A stretch of 15,314 nt of DNA from Lachnospiraceae bacterium (GCA_900764695.1 CAAFOY010000008.1:1-15314), one strand, 5' to 3'; positions 1 to 8,206 are shown, numbered from the stretch's first letter. The notes: a model not told the origin generated them from the sequence alone. A program made the numbers and translations.

Positions 1-61
1 AATTTAGATAACAATTTCATAATGCTAACAATTTAGATAACAATTTAGATAACAATTTCAT
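1..61. repeat. 12-bp direct-repeat cluster upstream of the yibE/F-like promoter
   Basis: The 12-mer AATTTAGATAAC occurs at 1-12, 30-41 and 42-53. Positions 1-20 and 42-61 are identical over 20 bp. AATTT starts recur at 1, 13, 30, 42 and 54. The last unit runs directly into the -35 hexamer at 62-67, so the cluster abuts a promoter and may be a multi-site operator. The array may continue beyond the left edge. It could instead be a neutral AT-rich tandem repeat; the sequence does not decide. Confidence 0.8.
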
Positions 62-90
62 TTGACAAATTACTTTTAAAAATCTATATT
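62..90 (+). promoter_or_regulatory. Sigma-A-type promoter of the yibE/F-like pair
   Basis: TTGACA at 62-67 (perfect -35) is followed by 17 bp and TATATT at 85-90 (5 of 6 to TATAAT). A transcript would start near 97, leaving a leader of about 120 nt before the ATG at 217. It is the best promoter match in the window and lies against the direct repeats at 1-61. Confidence 0.7.
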
Positions 91-121
91 ATTTTGTTAG
101 AATAGATTAAATAAAATATAA

Positions 122-198
122 TAATTATTCAGAATATGTGCTAAAAAATTTTCATATATCAACAATGATTTATTCTTATCTTCATGGCTGAATAATTA
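122..198 (+). other. Leader inverted repeat (possible stem-loop) before the yibE-like gene
   Basis: TAATTATTCAG at 122-132 and CTGAATAATTA at 188-198 are perfect 11-bp inverted complements. A further short CATG-type pairing is possible inside the stem after a bulge. The right arm ends 8 nt before the RBS (206-211). Most stem pairs are A-U and the loop is 55 nt, so stability is modest. It lies inside the predicted 5' leader and matches no riboswitch class I recognise. Confidence 0.45.
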
Positions 199-216
199 CA
201 AAAAACAGGAGTTATT

Positions 217-1338
217 ATGAACTTTAAAGCACTTTTAAAAAGCAATAAAAAACTTATATTTAAATTCTGTCTTTTAATCGGTTGCTTTCTTATAATGACA
301 TTATTTATTTTTAATAATGAATCTTTTTACAAAAGGACAATAATAAATATTACTGATATTTCCACATCAAATGCAGGTGTTAATACAAGTCCGACCGATA
401 AAACAGAAAATACATTTGTGCAAAACATTAAGGCAAAAATTTTAAATGGTAAATACAAAGGTCATACTGTTTCATTTGATAATTCATACTCTGAATCAGA
501 AATTACCTCTGTAAAATATAATAAGGGTGATAAATTATTTGCTTCTATAAAAAAAAGTAACGATAATTTAACTGCAACAAATATTTCTCCAAAACGTGAT
601 TCATTTCTATTTTTACTTATTGGAATGGTTATGCTTTTACTTATCTTTACCTCAGGACGTTTAGGATTTTTAACTATAATTTCAGTTATTATTAATATCT
701 GCTCTTTTATATATTGTATGAATTTTATTACAGAAGACTCAGTCAATTTTCCCGTGTGGATATGTGAAATAATTCTTTTCACAGTTGTTACTCTTATTTT
801 GGTAAGTGGTTTTCATATAAAGACTTTAGGAGCAATTATTTCAACTTTAGCATCTGTATTAATCATTGCCGCTTTATACTATGTAACAATTTATGCAAAT
901 GGTGATTTGCCTTACGACATGCAGCAATACGAAGTTGCGTCACTGCCTCTTAAAGATATATTCTTTTTAAGTTCATTGCTTGGTCTTTTAGGTGCGGTTA
1001 TGGACAATGCAATTACCATTAATACTGCTGTAAGTGAAATTGTTGCCACAAATCCATCTGTTTCCTACAGTAAACTTGTAAATTCAATATATGAAATTAT
1101 TTATGATGTAATGGGAACAATGATTAATGTATTATTTTTTGCTTACTTAAGCAGTTCTTTACCTATTATTATTTTAAAATTGAGTAATGGATACAACCTG
1201 ATATCCGTTTTTACTATTGATTATATTTTTGATATTGTAAGATTTTTAATTGGTTCTATAGGGATTGTTATTTCTCTTCCAATTTCAGGAATTATTGCTG
1301 TTTTACTATTTAAGAAAGGATTTAGAAAATGCGAATAG
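217..1338 (+). CDS. YibE/F-like family membrane protein (first of pair)
   Basis: 373 residues. A hydrophobic helix at about 14-32 is followed by a polar, probably extracytoplasmic segment (33-125), then about seven hydrophobic stretches between 128 and 365. The family signatures are GLLGAVMDNAITINTAVSEI-like at 256-274 and DVMGTMINVLFFAY at 297-310, the two conserved loops of the YibE/F-like family (Pfam PF07907). That family is multipass and of unknown biochemical function, often encoded as tandem paralogues in Firmicutes, as here. The ATG at 217 follows CAGGAG at 206-211 with a 5-nt spacer. The stop overlaps the next gene by 10 bp, implying translational coupling. Family membership is well supported; substrate and role are unknown. 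Confidence 0.85.
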   Translation: MNFKALLKSNKKLIFKFCLLIGCFLIMTLFIFNNESFYKRTIINITDISTSNAGVNTSPTDKTENTFVQNIKAKILNGKYKGHTVSFDNSYSESEITSVKYNKGDKLFASIKKSNDNLTATNISPKRDSFLFLLIGMVMLLLIFTSGRLGFLTIISVIINICSFIYCMNFITEDSVNFPVWICEIILFTVVTLILVSGFHIKTLGAIISTLASVLIIAALYYVTIYANGDLPYDMQQYEVASLPLKDIFFLSSLLGLLGAVMDNAITINTAVSEIVATNPSVSYSKLVNSIYEIIYDVMGTMINVLFFAYLSSSLPIIILKLSNGYNLISVFTIDYIFDIVRFLIGSIGIVISLPISGIIAVLLFKKGFRKCE

Positions 1339-2120
1339 TTTATATATTATTTTTCATTTTGTTTGTTCTAATGCTTGTATTAGGTGGCGAAAGAGGTGCA
1401 AAATCATTTATAACTTTAGTTTGCAATGTTTTTATTGGAGCAATTAGTATTTTTCTCCTCTTAATTGGAGTTTCACCTTATTTGATTATAATTGTAAGTT
1501 CTTTGGTATTTTGCCTTGTTACAATAAAATTTCAGAATGGATTGAACATTAAAACTGTTAGCAGCCTGATTTCTGTTTTAATGGTCTGCATTTTTTCATG
1601 CGTGATTATTTATATTTTCAGTATTAAAGGACATATTGGTGGATTTAATGAGATTGAAATGCAGGAAGAAGAGGTTTTCTTTTTAGGAAGCGCAGTTGAA
1701 TTTAAAATGGTAAATATTTTAATGGTTGCTTTTGTGTGGGGCCAATTAGGTGCAGTTATTGACACAAGTATGGCTATATCCTCATCTTTACACGAAATAT
1801 TTATTCATAATCCAGACTATTCTAAAAGAAAGCTCATTTATGAAGGAGCTGTTATTGGGAAAGATATATTAGGAACAACAGTAAACACTTTGTCATTTGT
1901 TTTCCTTGGTGAATCTCTTATGTTGTTTATTTATTACCGTACTTATGTATATTCAACTAATACCATTATTAATTCTTCTTCATTTTTTCAGGAAATCTTT
2001 TCTTTATTATTATCATGTATTGGTTGCTTAATAATAATACCTCTTACTTCTTTTATTTATGCAATCATATGCAGAAATAAAAAAATTCATAATTTCATTG
2101 CAAAATTTTCGGAGGAATAA
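1329..2120 (+). CDS. YibE/F-like family membrane protein (second of pair)
   Basis: 263 residues, paralogous to the preceding protein but lacking its extracytoplasmic domain. It opens with a hydrophobic helix (about 3-18) and the GGERG turn at 19-23, then further membrane segments. It repeats both family signatures: WGQLGAVIDTSMAISSSLHEI at 137-157 and GKDILGTTVNTLSFVFLGESL at 177-197. The ATG at 1329 lies inside the 3' end of the first gene, with AAAGGA at 1315-1320 as RBS, so the pair is co-translated and probably forms one complex (inference). Its last codons form the left arm of the terminator at 2107-2142. Function unknown. Confidence 0.85.
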   Translation: MRIVYILFFILFVLMLVLGGERGAKSFITLVCNVFIGAISIFLLLIGVSPYLIIIVSSLVFCLVTIKFQNGLNIKTVSSLISVLMVCIFSCVIIYIFSIKGHIGGFNEIEMQEEEVFFLGSAVEFKMVNILMVAFVWGQLGAVIDTSMAISSSLHEIFIHNPDYSKRKLIYEGAVIGKDILGTTVNTLSFVFLGESLMLFIYYRTYVYSTNTIINSSSFFQEIFSLLLSCIGCLIIIPLTSFIYAIICRNKKIHNFIAKFSEE

Positions 2121-2142
2121 ACTAATCCCTCCGAAATTTTTT
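2107..2142. terminator. Bidirectional intrinsic terminator between convergent genes
   Basis: TTTCGGAGG (2107-2115) pairs with CCTCCGAAA (2128-2136) around a 12-nt loop. Six T residues follow on the + strand (2137-2142). On the - strand a shorter run, ATTTT, follows the stem, so it can also end the MATE transcript converging from the right. The left arm overlaps the stop codon of the second YibE/F-like gene. Confidence 0.85.
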
Positions 2143-2181
2143 GTCTTAATTTATTTTATATAGTCTTTTACTAATCTTTAC

Positions 2182-3534
2182 CTATTGTCCTGCTTCTATT
2201 CTTTTTCTAATAATCAAATATGAGGTCATTACCATTGCCCCGGTTATTACCCATGTTACAGGATATACATTCATAAGCATTGTAAATGTCGGAACAACCT
2301 TAAATACTGTATATAACCATACTACTCTAAATCCGCAGGAACCTATTACAGTAAGTAGTGCCGGAAGAAGTGAATGTCCCATTCCTCTGAGCGCTCCTCC
2401 TGATATTTCATATACGCCTGTAAGGCATTCCAGCAAAGTTACATGTTTCATTCTTATTATCGCATATTTTATTGCTACAGGATCATTTGTATAGATACCT
2501 GCGAAAAAGTCCGTTGCGCCCACAAAAATAAAACTCATGACAAGTGTTAATGCCATACCTGTAACAAGACTTATTCTAAATGCCCGCTTACATCTTTCAA
2601 GATCCTTTGCTCCATAATTCTGGCTTGTAAATGTAACCGCTGTCTGATTAAAGGCATTTATCATGTAATATGTAAAATATTCGTAATTTAATCCCGCAGA
2701 AGAGCCTGCCATCGCATGTGTTCCAAATCCATTAATAGCTGACTGAATAAATACATTTGACAAAGAGAATACAACTCCCTGTAATCCTGCCGGTGCTCCT
2801 ATTTTGATTACCTTAACAACTATTTCTTTATTTAACGATAATTCTCTAATATTTAATCTTATTGCATCATCACTATGCGATAGAAAATATACTACTAAAA
2901 AAGCACTAACTCCATCTGCTATAACTGTTGCTATGGCAACACCTGCAACGCTTAAATGAAATACTATTACAAGTAATAAATTTAGTAATATATTTATAAT
3001 TCCTGAAATAATAAGGCAATATAAAGGCTTTCTGGTTTCACCTGTACTTCTTAGTATCGCTGCTCCAAAGTTATAAACCATGACAAATGGCATTCCTAAA
3101 AAATAAATTCTTAAATATAGTACTGCAAGATTTATAACTTCTGATGGTGTATTTATCATTAAGAGAATTGGTTTTGCTATGATTATACCTATCACAAGCA
3201 ATGATACTCCGCTTATAAGTGCCACTGACATAACAGTGTGTACTGCTTCTTTAACCTTGTCTTCTCTTCCCTGTCCAATAAAATTTGCAATTATTACATT
3301 TGCACCTATTGATAATCCAACAAACATATTTATAAGCAAATTAATTACGGGACTGTTTCCTCCTACAGCTGCTAAAGCTGCACTTCCTGCAAATCTTCCA
3401 ACTACAGCCACATCTGCCGAGTTAAATAACTGCTGCAGAATGCTACTTGCGGCTAATGGAAGTGCAAAGAACAATATCTTATAAAACATCGGTCCATGTA
3501 TCATGTCCATTTGCTTTTTCTTTACTTTACTCAT
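2182..3534 (-). CDS. MATE family multidrug/cation efflux transporter
   Basis: 450 residues from the ATG at 3534. An in-frame GTG at 3552 adds six residues, but GGAG at 3540-3543 sits 5 nt before the ATG and lies inside the longer reading, so the ATG is preferred. Two homologous halves of about six membrane helices each span roughly 16-220 and 240-445. MATE signatures: QQLFNSADVAVVGRFAG at 34-50, AILRSTGETRKP at 159-170, its second-half counterpart GALRGMGHSLLP at 380-391, and QNYGA at 305-309. The length is typical. MATE proteins are Na+- or H+-coupled antiporters that export drugs or metabolites; the substrate cannot be read here. It lies 106 bp downstream of the ADH gene on the same strand and may share its transcript. 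It ends at the terminator shared with the YibE/F-like pair. Confidence 0.95.
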   Translation of the reverse strand: MSKVKKKQMDMIHGPMFYKILFFALPLAASSILQQLFNSADVAVVGRFAGSAALAAVGGNSPVINLLINMFVGLSIGANVIIANFIGQGREDKVKEAVHTVMSVALISGVSLLVIGIIIAKPILLMINTPSEVINLAVLYLRIYFLGMPFVMVYNFGAAILRSTGETRKPLYCLIISGIINILLNLLLVIVFHLSVAGVAIATVIADGVSAFLVVYFLSHSDDAIRLNIRELSLNKEIVVKVIKIGAPAGLQGVVFSLSNVFIQSAINGFGTHAMAGSSAGLNYEYFTYYMINAFNQTAVTFTSQNYGAKDLERCKRAFRISLVTGMALTLVMSFIFVGATDFFAGIYTNDPVAIKYAIIRMKHVTLLECLTGVYEISGGALRGMGHSLLPALLTVIGSCGFRVVWLYTVFKVVPTFTMLMNVYPVTWVITGAMVMTSYLIIRKRIEAGQ

Positions 3535-3539
3535 TTTTT

Positions 3540-3543
3540 CTCC
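3540..3543 (-). promoter_or_regulatory. RBS deciding the MATE start
   Basis: GGAG on the - strand, 5 nt before the ATG at 3534. The alternative upstream GTG (3552) has no comparable purine-rich site in front of it. Confidence 0.65.
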
Positions 3544-3567
3544 ATATTTCACTTAATCTAATATTCT

Positions 3568-3637
3568 GATGTTAAGGGTAAAAGTTACCAACTTATGCGT
3601 AAACTCATGTGGGCTTAGGACTTTTGGCCCCGGCATC
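3568..3637 (-). other. 70-bp imperfect inverted-repeat element between the ADH and MATE genes
   Basis: On the - strand the element opens with GATGCCGGGGCCAAAAGT (3637-3620) and closes with ACTTTTACCCTTAACATC (3585-3568). Counting G-U pairs, 14 of 18 positions pair as 4 bp, a 2x2 internal loop, 4 bp, a 2x2 internal loop and 6 bp, with a 34-nt apical region. The wobble pairs exist only in the - strand RNA; the + strand copy has A-C mismatches there. There is no U-tract, so it is not a terminator. It could be an RNA processing or regulatory element of an ADH-MATE transcript, or a palindromic intergenic repeat. No known family is assigned. Confidence 0.5.
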
Positions 3638-3640
3638 GTA

Positions 3641-4819
3641 TTATCTTGCCATTTTATATATTTTTACAATGTCTTCCCTATATAAAACTTTTGCTGAACC
3701 TTTATGTCCACCACACGCATCACAACACTGGTCTGCAAGTTTCTCTATATCTGCATCTGACAATTCTAATCCCAGTTCTTTTATCGATGTTGGCATTCCT
3801 ATACTATGATAAAATTTTTCCATTGCTTCTATTCCCTTTAGAGCAATCTCTTCATCACTTCCTACCTCTTCAACATTCATTACATTTATTGCAAATTTCT
3901 TAAATCTTCCAAGGCATTCTTTATATACATATCTTGCCCAGCTTCCCCATACAGCAGCTAATCCTGCTCCATGTGCCACATCATATACTCCGCCTAATTC
4001 ATGCTCTAACATGTGCGTTGCAAAATCTTTGCTTTTAATACCGCATCCTGTAAGTCCGTTATGTGACAAACTTCCTGCCCACATTACTTCTGCTCTTGAT
4101 TCATAATTATCCGGTTGTTCTAAAAGAATTGGGGCATTTTTAAGAACTATCTGCATTACAGATTCTGCTATTTTATCTGTAAGTTCCATCGTTTCTCCTG
4201 CTGTAAAATAACGCTCCATTGTATGCATCATTATATCTGTGCATCCACATGCCGTCTGATATTCCGGTAATGTCATTGTAAATTCAGGATTCATTATTGC
4301 AAATCTTGGTCTTGAAATTTCAGTATGATATGAACGCTTTAGCCCTGTTTCATCATTTGTAATAACCGAGCTGTTACTCATTTCACTTCCTGCTGCTGCA
4401 ATTGTAAGCACGACACCTACAGGAGCACACTTATCCGTAACACGCTTCTGTGCATAGAAATCCCATACATCTCCTTCATTTGCAATTCCATATCCGATTG
4501 CTTTTGCAGAGTCGATAACGCTTCCTCCACCTACTGCAAGAATAAAATCAACATTCTCTTTTTTCGCTAACTCAATTCCTTTATAAACTAATGAAAGCCT
4601 TGGATTAGGAACAACTCCTCCTAATTCTACATATGGTATATTTTCTTCTGTTAATAATTTTTCTATTTTATCAATTAATCCTGATTTTTTTGCACTATGT
4701 CCACCGTAATGAATCAAAACTTTTTTACAATTCTGTGCCTTTATAAGCTGTGCCACTTTTTCTTCTGATTTTTTTCCAAATTCTATAAATGTTGGTGTGT
4801 AATATTCAAAATTGTACAT
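3641..4819 (-). CDS. Iron-containing (butanol-type) alcohol dehydrogenase
   Basis: 392 residues, the usual length for group III (Fe-dependent) alcohol dehydrogenases of the BdhA/YqhD subgroup, which reduce aldehydes to alcohols with NAD(P)H in the cytoplasm. The N-terminal Rossmann-like half carries the dinucleotide-binding GGGSVIDSAKAIG at 97-109. The C-terminal helical half carries the metal ligands D195, H199 (DIMMH), H269 (FATHMLEH) and H283 (DVAHGAG), with the YqhD spacing. The C-terminus has a cysteine-rich QCCDACGGH (364-372) near the end. AGAGG lies 9 nt before the ATG. A candidate promoter lies at 4867-4895 and the previous operon's terminator at 4926-4959, so it begins its own unit, possibly with the MATE gene. 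Substrate and cofactor (NADH or NADPH) are not determined by the sequence. Confidence 0.95.
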   Translation of the reverse strand: MYNFEYYTPTFIEFGKKSEEKVAQLIKAQNCKKVLIHYGGHSAKKSGLIDKIEKLLTEENIPYVELGGVVPNPRLSLVYKGIELAKKENVDFILAVGGGSVIDSAKAIGYGIANEGDVWDFYAQKRVTDKCAPVGVVLTIAAAGSEMSNSSVITNDETGLKRSYHTEISRPRFAIMNPEFTMTLPEYQTACGCTDIMMHTMERYFTAGETMELTDKIAESVMQIVLKNAPILLEQPDNYESRAEVMWAGSLSHNGLTGCGIKSKDFATHMLEHELGGVYDVAHGAGLAAVWGSWARYVYKECLGRFKKFAINVMNVEEVGSDEEIALKGIEAMEKFYHSIGMPTSIKELGLELSDADIEKLADQCCDACGGHKGSAKVLYREDIVKIYKMAR

Positions 4820-4866
4820 ATTTCATTACCTCTTTTCTGTTTGTTGACTATTAAATTCTCTACCTT

Positions 4867-4895
4867 ATTTTATTCTTCATTTATTATTTTTTCAA
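4867..4895 (-). promoter_or_regulatory. Candidate promoter of the ADH gene
   Basis: On the - strand TTGAAA (4895-4890), a 17-bp spacer and TAAAAT (4872-4867) match sigma-A hexamers at 5 of 6 each. It lies just downstream of the terminator at 4926-4959 and 47 bp before the ADH start. The region is very AT-rich, so chance matches are possible. The rest of 4820-5019 shows nothing else. Confidence 0.45.
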
Positions 4896-4925
4896 TTTAT
4901 TTTTTAAGATATTATTTTTTCAAGC

Positions 4926-4959
4926 AAAATAGGACACTTCCATTTTCTGAAAGCATCCT
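4926..4959 (-). terminator. Terminator of the GH3-gtrA-like operon
   Basis: On the - strand AGGATGCTTTC (4959-4949) pairs with GGAAGTGTCCT (4941-4931) over 11 bp including G-U pairs, with a 7-nt loop, followed by ATTTTG. It lies 60 bp beyond the GtrA-like stop. As with the ADH-MATE element, the wobble pairs only work in the - strand RNA, which supports the direction. Confidence 0.65.
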
Positions 4960-5019
4960 CTTTATTATTTGTTTATGGCTTTTTAATTTTTAATATAATT
5001 TTATTTACTATAAATCAAT

Positions 5020-5604
5020 TTATTTATCCTTTTCTCCTTCAGGGAAAATAATTTTAAATACGAAGAAGAATATTACCATTGATACACCACCTGTAATAAA
5101 TGTTACAAGAATATTGTAAATTGCAGGTGATACATATGCTGATGCTATCGGCATCCATAAGTTATTAAATCCGTTACAGATTAATGAAATTACAACCCAT
5201 GCGATAAAATACCACATTGCCTGATACCATGGATTTCCTTTACTTTTAAAAGTAATGTTTCTCTGTAATGGGAAGTTAATACACTGTGCTAAAAATGAGC
5301 CTACCTCATAACTAATAAAGTATCCTAATCCACCACCGATTACTACTGCACCTGCTGCATTTTTTACAACATTGTATCCTAGTAAACTCCAAGTGAAATC
5401 CACACCGAATATATGCATGTCAATCTGTGGCCACATAAATTCTGTTCCTGCAAGTCCAACTCCTAACATCTTTGGCATAAATGTAAATATTAAATACTGA
5501 AATATTGTTACACCTTCGCTGAATACTATAAAGTAAAAAATCTGGTATAACCACTTTGCTAATTCAGGATGTTTTTCTTTAAAATTGCTCCAAATCTGTT
5601 TCAT
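5020..5604 (-). CDS. GtrA-like family small membrane protein
   Basis: 194 residues with four likely membrane helices (about 21-45, 78-108, 128-146 and 160-188) and a charged C-terminal tail. The segment NFPLQRNITFKSKG (110-123) matches the conserved loop of the GtrA-like family (Pfam PF04138), whose better-studied members are thought to move polyprenyl-linked sugars across the membrane. It is somewhat longer than the usual 120-150 residues, with an extra N-terminal stretch and a 45-75 loop. AAGGAG sits 6-7 nt before the ATG. It follows the GH3 gene by 95 bp with no terminator or recognisable promoter between, so the two look co-transcribed. A role in handling a glycosylated lipid or sugar linked to the GH3 activity is only a guess. 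Confidence 0.75.
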   Translation of the reverse strand: MKQIWSNFKEKHPELAKWLYQIFYFIVFSEGVTIFQYLIFTFMPKMLGVGLAGTEFMWPQIDMHIFGVDFTWSLLGYNVVKNAAGAVVIGGGLGYFISYEVGSFLAQCINFPLQRNITFKSKGNPWYQAMWYFIAWVVISLICNGFNNLWMPIASAYVSPAIYNILVTFITGGVSMVIFFFVFKIIFPEGEKDK

Positions 5605-5646
5605 TTTATCTCTCCTTGTACTTCTTATATCTTTTTAAGTTCTCAC

Positions 5647-5697
5647 ATTAATCAATAATTTTAATTTTGTTCCTAACAATTTCTATATTTGATTAAT
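5647..5697 (-). other. Weak intercistronic inverted repeat (GH3 / gtrA-like gap)
   Basis: ATTAATCA (5647-5654) and TGATTAAT (5690-5697) are perfect 8-bp inverted complements, all but one pair A-T, enclosing a smaller TTGTT/AACAA pairing. There is no U-tract after it in the gene direction. It may affect mRNA processing between the two genes or mean nothing in such AT-rich sequence. Confidence 0.25.
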
Positions 5698-5699
5698 AT

Positions 5700-8123
5700 T
5701 TATTTTTCTTCTAAAAGTCTTTTCTCGTATTCTTTATTTGCTTTGTTATTTGCAAAGAATCCTTTAATAACTTTTCCGACACCCTTAAAGAAATGCCCAT
5801 TCCAAATGCTTACAATTCCCTGTGCCATTTCTGTACTAACCATTCCACCTGTCATTTTTGCTAATGCATAAAAAGGCATATTGTAAATAAATAATATATT
5901 TAAATCCGGTTTTCCTTTTGCTTCGCTCTTCTTCTTTATGCTTGTTAAAATTTTATAAACTAATCGTCCTACCCATCTTTTAGCATAATATAACTGGCAA
6001 AATGCATCATACATTGATAGTTCACCTGACCAGCTTCCATCAGGGATTTTCCTTCCAAGCAAAGTTTCAAACTGCTTATCATCTACATTTTTGATATCTG
6101 CATTGTAATATGATGGCATTTTTTCTTTGTCATATGGATTTTCTGCCTCTGTTCCTTTTATAGAAATTTCTGCTGAAATTCTTACGTCTTCTACATTTGA
6201 AGCTATGTTAATAACATATTCTGCTGTTTCAATTTCAAACTTATTTGTTTTTACATTGAAATATCTAAATGTCTTATCATCAAATGGTATTTCAACCTGT
6301 TTGCTTTCGCCTGCCTTCAAAAATACTTTTTTGAATCCTTTTAATTCTTTTTCAGGTCTGTATATTTTATCTGACTTACAGCTTACATACATCTGGGCAA
6401 TTTCTTCGCCATCCATTTTTCCTGTATTTGTGATTGTAAATGTAACCTTGTCCTCTGCAACATTTATATCTGAATATTCAAATGTTGTATATGAAAGTCC
6501 ATATCCAAATGGATATTTTACAGGAACTTTAGCTGTGTCATAGTAACGATATCCTACAAATATTCCTTCTCTGTATTCTGATGTTCGTTCCTTTGATGGA
6601 AAATAATTGTATGAAGGTACATCTTCATATTTTACAGGTAATGTTTCGTTTAATTTCCCTGATGGATTTATCTTTCCTGTAATAATATCAAGTAATGCAC
6701 CTGCTCCTGCCTGTCCTGACAAATATCCATGCAAAAGTCCTTTGCAATTAACATCCCAAGGTGTTTCAATTGCTGAACCTGCACTTAATACTCCTACAAT
6801 GTTTTTATTTACCTTGCTTAATTCTTCAAGTAATTTAATCTGGTTTGCAGGAATTTTCATATGTTGTCTGTCTAATCCTTCTGACTCGCTTAATTCATCT
6901 AATCCAAAGAAATAGAGAACTACATCTGCTTTTGAAGCTATTTCTTTCGCTTCTTCAAGCAATTGATTATTTTCCTTACCTATTCTGTCATAACCTTTTG
7001 CTATTCCTATATTTTCAAGTTTATATTGTGCTATTGTATTTGCTATTGTTTCTATTTTTGTAGCATTTACAACTGATGAACCTGCTCCCTGAAATCTTGG
7101 TTCAATTGCAAAATCTCCTATAACTGCTACCTTTGTTCCTTCTTTTAATGGAAGAATATTTTCTTCGTTCTTGAGTAATACAGCACTCTTTCCTGCTACT
7201 TTTTTTGCTATCTCATGATGCAATTCTTTATCATACTTACTATTGCTTTTTTCTTTTTTTGCAAATGTTAAAATTGCATCCAACAATGTATCTACACACT
7301 CATCTAATTCTTTTTCAGTAAGTCTTTCTTCTTCAATTGATTTTAAAAGTTCTCTTGCTGAACCTAGTCCCGGTGCCGGCATCTCTAAATTAGAACCTGC
7401 TGCAACGCCTGCTGTATGGTCATTTGATGCTCCCCAGTCTGTAATAACTATTCCATCAAATCCCCATTCATCTCTTAAAATTTCCTGTAATAAATGCTTA
7501 TTCTCATTTGCATATACTTCATTTACCTGATTATATGCACTCATAATAGCTTTGGCATTTCCCTCTTTTACAGCAATTTCAAAATTTGTTAAATATATTT
7601 CTCTTAATGTTCTTTCATCTAATACAGAATCAGAAGCCATTCTTCTTAATTCCTGACTATTTACTGCATAATGTTTTGGGCATGCTGCAACACCTTTACT
7701 TTGAATTCCCTTAATATATGAAGCAGCCATTTTTCCTGCTAAATATGGGTCTTCTGAAAAATATTCAAAATTTCTTCCACATAAAGGATTTCTTTTTACA
7801 TTTAATCCCGGACCAAGTATTACATTTACATTTAAAGCTACTGCTTCCTCGCCTAAAGCTTTTCCTATTTCTTCGCCTAATTCCGGATCCCAGCTGTTTG
7901 CAACTGTTGCTGCTGTTGGGAAACATGTTGCTGGAACTGATGCATTTAATCCTAAATGATCGCCATCACCTTCCTGCTTACGAATCCCATGAGGTCCGTC
8001 AGAGCAAAACATTGACGGTATATTTAATCTGTCAATATTTCTTGTTTCCCACTCTGTCATTCCGCTTAATATTGCTGCTTTTTCGTCCAAAGTCATTTTA
8101 TTAAGTAAGTCCTGATGTTTCAT
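5700..8123 (-). CDS. GH3 beta-glycosidase (conventional domain order, cytoplasmic)
   Basis: 807 residues from the ATG at 8123. A TTG at 8147 is in frame but lies upstream of the strong AAGGAG (8130-8135), so the ATG is chosen. Order: GH3 TIM barrel (about 1-295) with SDGPHG at 41-46, GRNFEYFSEDP at 116-126, KHYAVN at 150-155 and the nucleophile D229 in VITDWGA; the GH3 C-terminal alpha/beta domain (about 305-500), where SEGLDR at 414-419 places the likely acid/base at E415; a fibronectin-III-like domain (about 515-650); and a further 150-residue tail with a hydrophobic patch at 741-765, as in many Firmicute GH3 enzymes. There is no signal peptide, so it probably cleaves imported oligoglycosides in the cytoplasm. 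Beta-glucosidase is the commonest activity, but xylosidase or others cannot be excluded. The gene heads an operon with the gtrA-like gene behind a tandem-box promoter. Confidence 0.95.
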   Translation of the reverse strand: MKHQDLLNKMTLDEKAAILSGMTEWETRNIDRLNIPSMFCSDGPHGIRKQEGDGDHLGLNASVPATCFPTAATVANSWDPELGEEIGKALGEEAVALNVNVILGPGLNVKRNPLCGRNFEYFSEDPYLAGKMAASYIKGIQSKGVAACPKHYAVNSQELRRMASDSVLDERTLREIYLTNFEIAVKEGNAKAIMSAYNQVNEVYANENKHLLQEILRDEWGFDGIVITDWGASNDHTAGVAAGSNLEMPAPGLGSARELLKSIEEERLTEKELDECVDTLLDAILTFAKKEKSNSKYDKELHHEIAKKVAGKSAVLLKNEENILPLKEGTKVAVIGDFAIEPRFQGAGSSVVNATKIETIANTIAQYKLENIGIAKGYDRIGKENNQLLEEAKEIASKADVVLYFFGLDELSESEGLDRQHMKIPANQIKLLEELSKVNKNIVGVLSAGSAIETPWDVNCKGLLHGYLSGQAGAGALLDIITGKINPSGKLNETLPVKYEDVPSYNYFPSKERTSEYREGIFVGYRYYDTAKVPVKYPFGYGLSYTTFEYSDINVAEDKVTFTITNTGKMDGEEIAQMYVSCKSDKIYRPEKELKGFKKVFLKAGESKQVEIPFDDKTFRYFNVKTNKFEIETAEYVINIASNVEDVRISAEISIKGTEAENPYDKEKMPSYYNADIKNVDDKQFETLLGRKIPDGSWSGELSMYDAFCQLYYAKRWVGRLVYKILTSIKKKSEAKGKPDLNILFIYNMPFYALAKMTGGMVSTEMAQGIVSIWNGHFFKGVGKVIKGFFANNKANKEYEKRLLEEK

Positions 8124-8129
8124 TTTACT

Positions 8130-8135
8130 CTCCTT
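8130..8135 (-). promoter_or_regulatory. RBS deciding the GH3 (5700-8123) start
   Basis: AAGGAG on the - strand, 6 nt before the ATG at 8123. It lies within the codons of the longer TTG-initiated reading, so the shorter start is favoured. Confidence 0.8.
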
Positions 8136-8206
8136 TTCTAATCGCAATATTTATGTACTAACTTTCTTTTTTTGTTGCTAAATTCTTCTTTCATTTTGTT
8201 AATCTT

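Noticed and set aside
1..61. CRISPR array
   Set aside because: Repeats are 12 bp with no or irregular spacers and no cas genes are nearby; better described as direct repeats at a promoter.
1265..1447. 60-codon + strand ORF across the yibE/F-like junction
   Set aside because: Out of frame with two supported overlapping genes that have family motifs; no RBS.
6127..8104. + strand ORFs antisense to the cytoplasmic GH3 gene, the longest 138 codons (6127-6543)
   Set aside because: They lie wholly inside a well-supported GH3 gene, and their sequences are low-complexity leucine/serine/phenylalanine shadows.
8138..8194. 18-codon leader ORF (MKEEF... start) ending just before the GH3 RBS on the - strand
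   Set aside because: No ribosome binding site in front of its ATG and an unremarkable lysine-rich sequence; more likely chance in an AT-rich leader.
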